7,540 nucleotides of DNA from Clostridia bacterium (lineage in GTDB: Bacteria; Bacillota; Clostridia; Oscillospirales; CAG-272): the NCBI GenBank assembly GCA_024404655.1, contig JAKSPR010000133.1:1-7540 (forward strand), given 5' to 3'. Below, piece by piece: positions 1 to 6,240 of this stretch. The notes below the pieces were generated by a model that was not told the origin of the DNA, made no database searches, and saw only the letters and a list, made by a program, of their open reading frames with translations. The position numbers and the translations under genes are program-made. The first letter of the stretch is position 1; each line of letters begins with the position of its first letter.

Positions 1-1155
1 CGACTCAATCTGAAGTATGCCCTAACAACAGATGGTAGCCGTGCCAATCTTCTTTACAAAGCCGTCACTGCCGGTGATCCGCCCTACGATGCGGCAGTCC
101 TCCGTTTTTCCAACGCCTATTCCAAATCACAGTACTGTCTTGATCTCCTTTCGCTTGAAAACCTGTCCGTCAATGCTTCCTGGTGGGATCAGAACTCCGT
201 ACGTGATCTGTCCATTGCCGGTGTGCTGCGCATGATTACAGGCGATATTTTCTACCGTCATTATGACGGCGTTCAGGTGTTGCTCTTCAATAAAAACATT
301 GCCAAGGATTACGATATTGAAAATCTGTATGACTGTGTGACAGAAGGTCGCTGGACTGTCGAAAAAATGGGCGAAGTATGCCGTCTCACAACGAGAGAAC
401 TGGACGGCAACGGCAAGATGGATCGTTATGACCAGTGGGGTTATGCATCGCAGAACAACGACTATCTTCCCGCGCTGATCAATGCCTGCGGTATGCGCCT
501 GATTCAGAAGGACGAAAATGACATTCCTTACTGTTCCATTGATATTGAAAAAACTTCCAACATGCTGGAACAGTACAGTTCTTATTACAAAGACTGCACA
601 TTCGATATCGGTCGTGATGCACATTACGAAAACCTTTGTGCATTCTGGATATTCCCGGAAGGACGCTCCCTGCTTTACTGGGCTGCCGTTCATTACATTC
701 CGTGGAAACTCCGTGATATCGATTTCGACTTCGGCATTCTGCCAATCCCGAAATACGATGAGAGTCAGGCAGAATACATTTCAGCATTGACGCCGTACCA
801 CAGTTATTGCTACATGATTCCGAAGAGTGCGGGAGATCCCGAAGACAGTGCTTATATTATGGATGCACTCGGCTTCTATGGTGAAAATATCGTCAAGGAC
901 GTTTATTATGATTCCTGTCTGAAACGGAAATATTCCAACGATGAAGAATCCTTTGCGATGCTGGATATCATTTTCAACAATATTGTATACGACCTTGGTG
1001 CATATGCCGATTTCGGCAACTTCTGCAACTATTTTTCTGATATCTTCACAAACAAATCCGAAGTAGACATTGCCTCTGTATATGCAAAATTTAAGACGAA
1101 AATCGAAACCGGTATCGATAAATACATATCACATGCAATTGATGATCTCAAATAA
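1..1155 (+). CDS. Extracellular sugar-binding protein of an ABC transporter (5'-truncated by window edge)
   Basis: The frame is open from the first base of the window, so the N-terminus (signal peptide and lipobox cysteine) lies outside; 384 residues are visible. The sequence matches the family 1 extracellular solute-binding protein pattern of clostridial sugar importers. MITGDI (visible residues 78-83) is followed by a YDGVQVLLFNK strand-helix, then a WTVEKM helix, then an acidic loop E133-x-D135-x-N137-x-K139-x-D141-x-x-D144 and DQWGY. That loop resembles the EF-hand-like calcium loop common in these proteins. Further on, FGILPIPKYDESQAEY and the PYHSYCYMIPKSA segment match the hinge and C-lobe region of the family. 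It would be a surface lipoprotein that captures oligosaccharides and hands them to two permeases, which I expect upstream of the window. The stop codon overlaps the start of the following glycosidase gene, so import and hydrolysis are probably coupled. The substrate cannot be read from the sequence. Confidence 0.88.
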   Translation, partial: RLNLKYALTTDGSRANLLYKAVTAGDPPYDAAVLRFSNAYSKSQYCLDLLSLENLSVNASWWDQNSVRDLSIAGVLRMITGDIFYRHYDGVQVLLFNKNIAKDYDIENLYDCVTEGRWTVEKMGEVCRLTTRELDGNGKMDRYDQWGYASQNNDYLPALINACGMRLIQKDENDIPYCSIDIEKTSNMLEQYSSYYKDCTFDIGRDAHYENLCAFWIFPEGRSLLYWAAVHYIPWKLRDIDFDFGILPIPKYDESQAEYISALTPYHSYCYMIPKSAGDPEDSAYIMDALGFYGENIVKDVYYDSCLKRKYSNDEESFAMLDIIFNNIVYDLGAYADFGNFCNYFSDIFTNKSEVDIASVYAKFKTKIETGIDKYISHAIDDLK

Positions 1156-2987
1156 TGAAGAGAGGAATTCTGAATCTCATGACTTACGAAGAATTAAGAA
1201 TCAAATCAAACTGCGGCTGGAATACATGGTATTCTCCCGCAATGACCGCACATGTTCTGCTTCCCTACGGGTTTGGCATCAATCTCTGCTTCTCGGACTA
1301 TGCAAACGGAAGTGTAATGCGTAATCTGAAAGTCGGCGATCAAAAACTGCGCCCGGGCAAACGCAGTTGGGACGGCACCTATATAAATCTTACATTTGAA
1401 AGTGAAAGTGCAGGATACACCGTAGAAAGTACCGTGGATAACGGCGATCAGATCATCCTGGTAACGCCGGACGTAAAAGGCAGACGTGCGCCTGTTCTGA
1501 TTGCGGAAGCCTGCATTTTCTGGGGCAAGGACGGCACGCTTTCCAAGAACGGCAAAACGATTGCTGCAGATTTTGCCGACGGAAAACACATTGAAATCTT
1601 CACGACCGGAAAGGATGCACATTATCCCTTTTCAGGTTCGACCTGTCCGTTCCTTACTGCAGTTCTTGACGAACCCGTCGTGGTTTCCACCCGTCCCTGT
1701 ACTGTGTCGGAAGCGCGTGCCCTGCTTGATCGCGGTCACGATGCCGTCTCAGCCGACGAAGCATCCAAAGGCAAAAATGCAAAAGCATATCAGGCAATGA
1801 AGAGCTGCCTTGCATGGGATACCATTTATGAACCGGAACACGACCGTGTCTGTTCTCCCGTCAGTCGCTCCTGGAGCGAGGGATGGGGTGGTTATGTCCT
1901 GTTTGACTGGGACACGTTCTTTGCATCCCTCATGTGCGGTTACTGCTCAAAAGAGCTTGCCTATCTGAATGCTTTCGCCATCACGAACGAGATGACTGAA
2001 GACGGATTCGTTCCGAATTTCGGTACGGTTTCCGACTGTAAAAGTCGTGACCGTTCTCAGCCTCCGGTCGGCACGATGATCGTCAAAGAACTGTACGACT
2101 GGTTCGGTGATGACTGGTTCGTAAAAGAAATCTGGCCTGCAATGTACCGCTGGAATACCTGGTTCTGGAATAACAGACGTCTTCCCGATCACACCTTCTG
2201 CTGGGGCTCCAATGCGTTTTCCTATAAAAACGGACGCTGGTTTGAAGTTCATGATACCCACAATCTTCAGGGCGCAAAATTTGAATCCGGACTTGACAAT
2301 TCCCCCATGTATGACGACGCTGTTTTCGATCCGGAATCCAATCTGATGCTGCTCTCGGATGTCGGTCTGACGGGACTTTTCATCAAGGACTGCCGGTGTC
2401 TCATCGACCTTGCGGAAACTGCAGGACATCCCGAAGCCATTCCGGTTCTGAAGGAACGTCTTAATGAAACCGAAGCAGCCATGCAGAAACTCTGGAATCC
2501 CGAGACCGGTATTTTTGAGAACCTCGATGCGGTAACAGGTAAATTCAGTCACCGGATCTCCCCGACCAACTTCTACAGTATGTTTTCACACAATGTCACG
2601 GATGAACAGAAAAAGTCGATGATCGAACGGTATCTTTATGATCCCGATGAACTCGGCGGCGAATTTGTTCTCCCCTCAATTTCCAGACGCGATCCCGCAT
2701 ACAAAGATCAGGACTACTGGCGCGGAAGAATCTGGGCACCTATGAATTTCCTTGTCTATGAAGCACTTTCGGAAGCAGGAATGGAAGAAGCTGAACAATT
2801 CGTTGCGGATTCCTCCGAAGCACTCCTTCTCAAAGAATGGAATGAGCACGGTCATGTCCATGAAAACTACAACGGCGATACCGGTTGGGGCTGCGATAAG
2901 CCAAACAGCAACAACTTCTATCACTGGGGTGGTCTGCTCGGTCATATTGCGATCGTTCACGAAAAAAAGCATAACTCTGATACATAA
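1155..2987 (+). CDS. GH63/MGH1-like glycoside hydrolase, (alpha/alpha)6 barrel, probably cytoplasmic
   Basis: A 610-residue protein with no signal peptide. Residues 10 to about 160 look like a beta-rich N-terminal domain; the rest is an (alpha/alpha)6 barrel. Signatures of the GH63/GH37-type barrel are present: FDWDTFF (F250-F256), SRDRSQPPVG (S297-G306), ESGLDNSPMYDD with D381, and HENYN with E570 followed by a W-G-rich end (GDTGWG, YHWGGLLG). By analogy with E. coli YgjK (GH63, D501 acid and E727 base), D381 would be the general acid and E570 the general base. The likely role is hydrolysis of an alpha- (or mannosylglycerate-type) glycoside delivered by the adjacent transporter; the exact linkage is unknown. 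The ATG at 1155 overlaps the upstream TAA (TAATG) and lacks a clear Shine-Dalgarno sequence. An ATG at 1179 (residue 9, MTYEEL) has AGAGGA at 1161-1166, 12 bases upstream, and is a serious alternative. A hairpin terminator follows 81 bp after the stop. Confidence 0.87.
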   Translation: MKRGILNLMTYEELRIKSNCGWNTWYSPAMTAHVLLPYGFGINLCFSDYANGSVMRNLKVGDQKLRPGKRSWDGTYINLTFESESAGYTVESTVDNGDQIILVTPDVKGRRAPVLIAEACIFWGKDGTLSKNGKTIAADFADGKHIEIFTTGKDAHYPFSGSTCPFLTAVLDEPVVVSTRPCTVSEARALLDRGHDAVSADEASKGKNAKAYQAMKSCLAWDTIYEPEHDRVCSPVSRSWSEGWGGYVLFDWDTFFASLMCGYCSKELAYLNAFAITNEMTEDGFVPNFGTVSDCKSRDRSQPPVGTMIVKELYDWFGDDWFVKEIWPAMYRWNTWFWNNRRLPDHTFCWGSNAFSYKNGRWFEVHDTHNLQGAKFESGLDNSPMYDDAVFDPESNLMLLSDVGLTGLFIKDCRCLIDLAETAGHPEAIPVLKERLNETEAAMQKLWNPETGIFENLDAVTGKFSHRISPTNFYSMFSHNVTDEQKKSMIERYLYDPDELGGEFVLPSISRRDPAYKDQDYWRGRIWAPMNFLVYEALSEAGMEEAEQFVADSSEALLLKEWNEHGHVHENYNGDTGWGCDKPNSNNFYHWGGLLGHIAIVHEKKHNSDT

Positions 2988-3068
2988 AGCTGCTGTTTCC
3001 CTTGTTGCATTCATTCGCTGTCACCATTCTATTTGGTCAGTCGCATTATGTTGAGCCTTACAAGCTGA

Positions 3069-3130
3069 AAAAGCCTTTTCCAAATCCGAAAGAAGCTCGA
3101 GTCTGGAAGAGGCTTTTCTCTATTTTGTTA
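3069..3130 (+). terminator. Rho-independent terminator after the binding protein/GH63-like operon
   Basis: The arms AAAAGCCTTTTCC (3069-3081) and GGAAGAGGCTTTT (3105-3117) pair over 13 bp, with one G-U pair. The loop is 23 nt and contains a CTCGAG palindrome. The right arm ends in TTTT and is followed by a T-rich run (ctctattttgttattt). It lies 81 bp past the stop of the GH63-like gene and ahead of the next promoter. The pairing was read by eye. Confidence 0.8.
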
Positions 3131-3234
3131 TTTATAGAAGTCACAGGAAATGGCGGAGACACACGCATGGTGATGAATTTCCATCCTGTATCTGGAATGA
3201 CGTAATTTTTTATGCTTGACGTTTTTTACATGTC

Positions 3235-3251
3235 AGCGAAACAATTTCGCT
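3235..3251. promoter_or_regulatory. Perfect palindrome, candidate operator upstream of the esterase promoter
   Basis: AGCGAAA (3235-3241), a 3-nt spacer CAA, then TTTCGCT (3245-3251): a perfect 7-bp inverted repeat ending 10 bp before the -35 box. Size and symmetry suit a dimeric HTH regulator. The LacI-type HTH encoded in the same transcription unit is the obvious candidate ligand. However, the centre is CAA rather than the CG typical of many LacI operators, so the pairing with that protein is inference. Confidence 0.5.
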
Positions 3252-3261
3252 TGATATCCCA

Positions 3262-3289
3262 TTGACGGAAATGAAAATATCGGTATAAT
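3262..3289 (+). promoter_or_regulatory. Sigma-A (sigma-70) promoter for the SGNH esterase gene
   Basis: The -35 box TTGACG is at 3262-3267 and the -10 box TATAAT (perfect consensus) at 3284-3289, with a 16-bp spacer. Transcription should begin near 3296, giving a leader of about 37 nt that carries the ribosome binding site at 3320-3325. The palindrome at 3235-3251 lies just upstream. Confidence 0.8.
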
Positions 3290-3319
3290 AAAATATAGAG
3301 ACTATACGGAATACGCATC

Positions 3320-3325
3320 GGAGGT
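3320..3325 (+). promoter_or_regulatory. Shine-Dalgarno site of the esterase gene
   Basis: GGAGGT is located 7 nt before the ATG at 3333. It is a strong match to the 16S rRNA 3' end and fixes the start of the esterase gene. Confidence 0.8.
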
Positions 3326-3332
3326 ATCATAT

Positions 3333-4328
3333 ATGATTTACAAGAACATTGAAGTCCACGGAGCCAGTGAGGTCTATACGCTCCTAAACGGCGCAGATGC
3401 TTTTCTGCGAGTACCGTCCTCTGTGGATATGTATATGGGCGATCAGGGAAAGCGTATGAACCGGGGGGCAACGGGCATTGAACTCCGGTTTGTCATCACG
3501 GAAGGCACGGAGGCTGTTTTTACCCTCTGCACGCCCACGGGGACCGGAACCAATGCGACCCTTTACTACGGCGATTTTGCCTCCGACTGGCCTGAAACCA
3601 CAAAAAGGATCGAGGGGGAACCGACGGAGGTCGTCATCCGCATCCCGGGAGAAATTACAAAGCTGCGCAGCATTGCAAAGCAGTACGGGCATCGGTTCTC
3701 TCCGGATGTGGTGCGGGTTATCCTCGACGGGCCTGTCGCTGTTTTGAAAACACCGGACAATGTGGTACCGCCAATGGCGGATCAAGTGCCAAAGAAGGTC
3801 TATCTTGCATACGGTTCCTCCATCACCCACGGAAGTATCGCTCTGTCCCGCGCTTATGAATATGTCAACCGCATCGGGGAGGAGCTGGGCTGCGATGCCT
3901 ACAACTATGGATTTGCGGGTGCGGCATGTCTGGAACCTGCTATGGCGGACTATCTGGCGGCACAGAACTTCGACATTGCGACACTGGAAATGGGCATCAA
4001 CATCCTCGGCATCGCACCGGAAGATTTTGAAGGACGGGTGCGCAGATTCCTCTCCATCATTGCCGATTCTCATCCGAATGCTGTGATCTTTGCCATCGAT
4101 GTATTCTACTGTGTGGATGACTATACAGGCCGCGGTCACGCGGCGCGCTTCCGGGAAATCACGGAGCGGGTGGTCAGAGAACTTGCCCGTCCGAACGTCG
4201 TCTATGTAAACGGCTGCTCGATTCTGCCCGATGCGCGTTTTCTCACGACCGGCCTTGTCCACCCCGCCCCCAGAGGCATCATGCAGATGACGGAAAATCT
4301 GCTGAAAGTCATAGCGGAACATCTGTAA
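3333..4328 (+). CDS. SGNH/GDSL-family hydrolase (carbohydrate esterase-like) with atypical triad
   Basis: A 331-residue protein with two parts. Residues 1 to about 150 form a beta-rich N-terminal domain like the accessory jelly-roll found in SsfX3-type GDSL esterases. Residues about 155-331 are an SGNH hydrolase. Block I is YGSSITHGS with S163 as probable nucleophile, block II is YGFAGAA (G193 as oxyanion-hole glycine), block III is EMGINIL (N223), and block V is LVHPAPRGIMQM with H310. The Asp that usually sits three residues before the His (D-x-x-H) is glycine here (G307, codon GGC). Such proteins deacylate sugars or polysaccharides; the substrate is unknown. There is no signal peptide, so it is probably cytoplasmic. 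The gene has its own promoter and ribosome binding site and is followed 39 bp later by a LacI-type fragment. Its base composition is visibly more GC-rich than that of the binding-protein gene at the left end. Confidence 0.85.
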   Translation: MIYKNIEVHGASEVYTLLNGADAFLRVPSSVDMYMGDQGKRMNRGATGIELRFVITEGTEAVFTLCTPTGTGTNATLYYGDFASDWPETTKRIEGEPTEVVIRIPGEITKLRSIAKQYGHRFSPDVVRVILDGPVAVLKTPDNVVPPMADQVPKKVYLAYGSSITHGSIALSRAYEYVNRIGEELGCDAYNYGFAGAACLEPAMADYLAAQNFDIATLEMGINILGIAPEDFEGRVRRFLSIIADSHPNAVIFAIDVFYCVDDYTGRGHAARFREITERVVRELARPNVVYVNGCSILPDARFLTTGLVHPAPRGIMQMTENLLKVIAEHL

Positions 4329-4349
4329 ATCTTTTTTCACCAATCACAG

Positions 4350-4355
4350 AAGGAG
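4350..4355 (+). promoter_or_regulatory. Shine-Dalgarno site of the LacI-type fragment
   Basis: AAGGAG is located 12 nt before the ATG at 4368. It also rules out the in-frame ATG at 4356, which directly abuts the motif with no spacer. Confidence 0.6.
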
Positions 4356-4367
4356 ATGGTACATCCC

Positions 4368-4580
4368 ATGTCCTATAAAAAAATCGCAGAGCTTGCAGGA
4401 GTATCGTCCGCCACCGTCACAAAAGTCTTCAGCGGCAGCCACGAGATCAGTGAGGAAACGACCAACCGTGTTATCTCGGTTGCCAAAGCACATATAGTAC
4501 AGAATATGAGGATATCCATCGAAGACCAAAGAACATCCGGATGGCTGATGTTTGCGAAGAAGTTTGCTTTTTCGTTATGA
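4368..4580 (+). pseudogene. LacI-family transcriptional regulator, N-terminal HTH head only (truncated)
   Basis: The start MSYKKIAELAGVSSATVTKV is a classic LacI HTH: helix 1 in KKIAELA, turn at GVS, recognition helix SATVTKVF. It is followed by the SEETTNRVISVAKA segment, where a normal protein continues into the hinge and a periplasmic-binding-protein-like sensor of about 270 residues. Here the similarity fades after AKAH and the frame stops at 4580, leaving 70 codons. The residual segment (SGWLMFAKKFAFSL) faintly resembles the beginning of a LacI effector domain, so internal deletion or decay is likely. In the +1 frame the sequence stays open from about 4490 to the hairpin at 4657, without recognisable LacI motifs. 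The alternative is a genuine stand-alone HTH protein; without dimerising hinge or core it would bind weakly. It lies downstream of the esterase gene in the same transcription unit. Confidence 0.7.
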
Positions 4581-4656
4581 ATACAGATGTAATCCACCAA
4601 AGGAAAACCTCGGGTGAATTTCTTAACTGTGTCAGTCATACGCACACATGCAAAAC

Positions 4657-4693
4657 AACAATCCCCCGATACTAAAATGATCGAGGGATTGTT
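4657..4693. terminator. Bidirectional hairpin terminator between convergent genes
   Basis: The arms AACAATCCCCCGAT (4657-4670) and ATCGAGGGATTGTT (4680-4693) pair over 14 bp with a single C-A mismatch, with a 9-nt loop. The plus strand continues ATTTTAAA; on the minus strand the hairpin is followed by GTTTTGC. It sits between the LacI-type fragment (plus) and the glycosidase gene (minus, stop at 4697) and can serve both transcripts. Confidence 0.78.
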
Positions 4694-4696
4694 ATT

Positions 4697-6202
4697 TTAA
4701 ATGCTTATTGAAATTGTATCGTTTCCCCGTGCTGTGACTGTACCATTTTTCATGACTGTAAGCTGAGCACCGAATCCGTATTTCGTGCCGTCTGCATCAA
4801 AATATACAGAATAACTGTCATTGCCAACCGAAATACCTTCGACGGCAAAATACCGCCATGTGCCGTTTGCAAGCGGTCTGACAGTCAGTTTACCATCCGT
4901 AATACGGATGCCGCATGCGCCGGAGAGCACAAGATCGCAGAACGTGGAATGATTGTAATCCGCTCCGCGCTCTTTGGCGAATTTGCCTTTATAGGTGTGA
5001 TCCAGCAAAATCAGATCACGCGCAATCCACTGTCCGGTAAAGGGTTCCTGGTTTTCATCGATCCAGTTGATCACGCGGCCGTCCTTATACAGGTGCTGCG
5101 ATGCTGCATAGGTATGCAGATGCTTCATATACGACTGCGCATCGATGACGTTGCTTCCCCGGGTACCAAGCAGCGTATACAGTCCCGTCAGCGTCTGGCT
5201 GGTAGCATAAGGCCAGACAGGACCATCCCAGAGACATTCATGGCGGACGGTACAGGTCATAAAACCCTTGTGTGCCATATCTGCTGTTGTAATGCTGTAG
5301 GGCGCATTGAAATGTGCCGGATCATCAAGGAGTGCATAAGCATGATCCTGCTCCGGCGTCGTCAGCCCTTCATAGCACCACGGGATAAAGCCGATTTCTT
5401 CTTTTGCATTCCGGGCATCATCTGTGCGGGAAAAATCAGCCTCCCCTGTTACATCTGCCATAGGTACCGTCTTATAGAAACCGTCTGCATCGTCCCAGAG
5501 GTATTTTCGGATCAGCTGCCGCAGTTCTTTGGCCTCTGCTTCATATTCTGCGCCTTTGGAGTTTCCGAGCATACTGCAGAGCGCTGCCATGCCTTTCGCG
5601 GCACCGTACATATAGCTGTTGATGGTCGGACGCAGGCCGTCGCCGCTGATGGAATACTCCATGCCGTCGCGGTTATCGTGAGACCAGTATAGACCGTATT
5701 TCGTTTTGTGCCGGGTCCGCAGCGCCTGATAATACTGCTCCAGTCCAGCAAAAATTTCTTCGGCAAAAGGTTTATCGCCATAGTCGATACAGTATGCGCA
5801 CGCACAGGGAATCAGGGTATTCGTATAGGCAAGGCAGTCCTCCAGCCGATCAGGCTGCAGAAAAGCGCGGATATCGTCCTTTATAATACTTTTGTCATGC
5901 AGCCATCGTCCCTCTGTGATATGATGTCCTACAGGACAGGCTATGGTATTGTATTTTCCGCTCCACCCTACTTGCGGGAGGAATTCCGTAATTACCCAGC
6001 CTTCCGGCGTGGTGCGCAGGTGCTTCCGGAATGTCCAGAAGCGGAAATAATAGGTTTCCTCCACCTGTTTGTCATCACAGGAAAACAGCGGAATCTGACC
6101 GGGAAGCCATGCAATTGCCTCCTTGTCGCTGATGGCATTCTGATACAGTTCTTCATGCTCGTTATGGAATTTTTCAAAGTAGGTCTCTGCCAGTTTTCTC
6201 AT
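4697..6202 (-). CDS. MGH1-like/GH63-related glycoside hydrolase, (alpha/alpha)6 barrel, specificity unknown
   Basis: A 501-residue protein from the ATG at 6202-6200, chosen because AAAGGA lies 9 nt upstream. The frame is open further, to a TTG at 6244 that overlaps the upstream stop but has no usable Shine-Dalgarno sequence. The pattern is that of the MGH1-like barrel proteins: YYFRFWTFRKHLRTTPEGWV, then EFLPQVGWSGKYNTIAC and GHHITEGRWLHD, DNRDGMEYSISGDG (D179, E182), GPVWPYATSQTL, and WIDENQEPFTGQW (E383, E386). It ends in a C-terminal beta-sandwich beginning DYNHSTFCDLVLSGACGIR (D415 onward). E182 aligns loosely with the acid position ESGLD of the GH63-like protein at the left, and E383 or E386 is the candidate base; these assignments are inference. 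No signal peptide is present, so cytoplasmic action on imported oligosaccharides is expected. It is the last gene of the minus-strand operon, 38 bp after the propeller glycosidase gene. The linkage cleaved cannot be stated. Confidence 0.82.
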   Translation of the reverse strand: MRKLAETYFEKFHNEHEELYQNAISDKEAIAWLPGQIPLFSCDDKQVEETYYFRFWTFRKHLRTTPEGWVITEFLPQVGWSGKYNTIACPVGHHITEGRWLHDKSIIKDDIRAFLQPDRLEDCLAYTNTLIPCACAYCIDYGDKPFAEEIFAGLEQYYQALRTRHKTKYGLYWSHDNRDGMEYSISGDGLRPTINSYMYGAAKGMAALCSMLGNSKGAEYEAEAKELRQLIRKYLWDDADGFYKTVPMADVTGEADFSRTDDARNAKEEIGFIPWCYEGLTTPEQDHAYALLDDPAHFNAPYSITTADMAHKGFMTCTVRHECLWDGPVWPYATSQTLTGLYTLLGTRGSNVIDAQSYMKHLHTYAASQHLYKDGRVINWIDENQEPFTGQWIARDLILLDHTYKGKFAKERGADYNHSTFCDLVLSGACGIRITDGKLTVRPLANGTWRYFAVEGISVGNDSYSVYFDADGTKYGFGAQLTVMKNGTVTARGNDTISISI

Positions 6203-6206
6203 TTCG

Positions 6207-6217
6207 CCTTTTCCTTT
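6207..6217 (-). promoter_or_regulatory. Shine-Dalgarno site fixing the start of the MGH1-like glycosidase
   Basis: The minus strand reads AAAGGAAAAGG, giving AAAGGA 9 nt before the ATG at 6202. The upstream in-frame candidates (ATG at 6223, TTG at 6244) lack a suitable site, which is why the shorter start is preferred. Confidence 0.6.
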
Positions 6218-6240
6218 CAGCATGTATGTATCGGGGATAT

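Larger units (their letters stand above)
2988..3332. other. 345-bp intergenic region between the glycosidase and esterase genes
   Basis: No convincing gene is present. The first 80 bp show nothing recognisable. Then come the hairpin terminator (3069-3130), about 65 bp of AT-rich sequence, a loose inverted repeat (TGACGTAA near 3198-3205 and TTACATGTCA at 3226-3235), a perfect 17-bp palindrome (3235-3251), a sigma-A promoter (3262-3289) and the ribosome binding site of the esterase gene (3320-3325). Confidence 0.75.

Noticed and set aside
127..693. Long minus-strand open frame opposite the sugar-binding protein gene
   Set aside because: It is antisense to a recognisable family member, its composition is not protein-like in any known family, and it has no clear start signal.
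3002..3205. 67-codon plus-strand open frame in the intergenic region
   Set aside because: It runs through the terminator hairpin, has no ribosome binding site and matches no family.
3198..3235. Imperfect inverted repeat TGACGTAA / TTACATGTCA upstream of the esterase promoter
   Set aside because: The arms are unequal and separated by about 20 AT-rich bases. It could be chance, so it is mentioned only in the intergenic entry.
3216..3244. Second TTGACG box as an alternative promoter
   Set aside because: No acceptable -10 box lies 16-18 bp downstream, where the sequence reads about AAACAA.
3384..4343. 319-codon minus-strand open frame opposite the SGNH esterase
   Set aside because: It is rich in Cys, His and Arg from reverse reading of a GC-rich gene. 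The plus strand has promoter, ribosome binding site and SGNH motifs, so this is a shadow.
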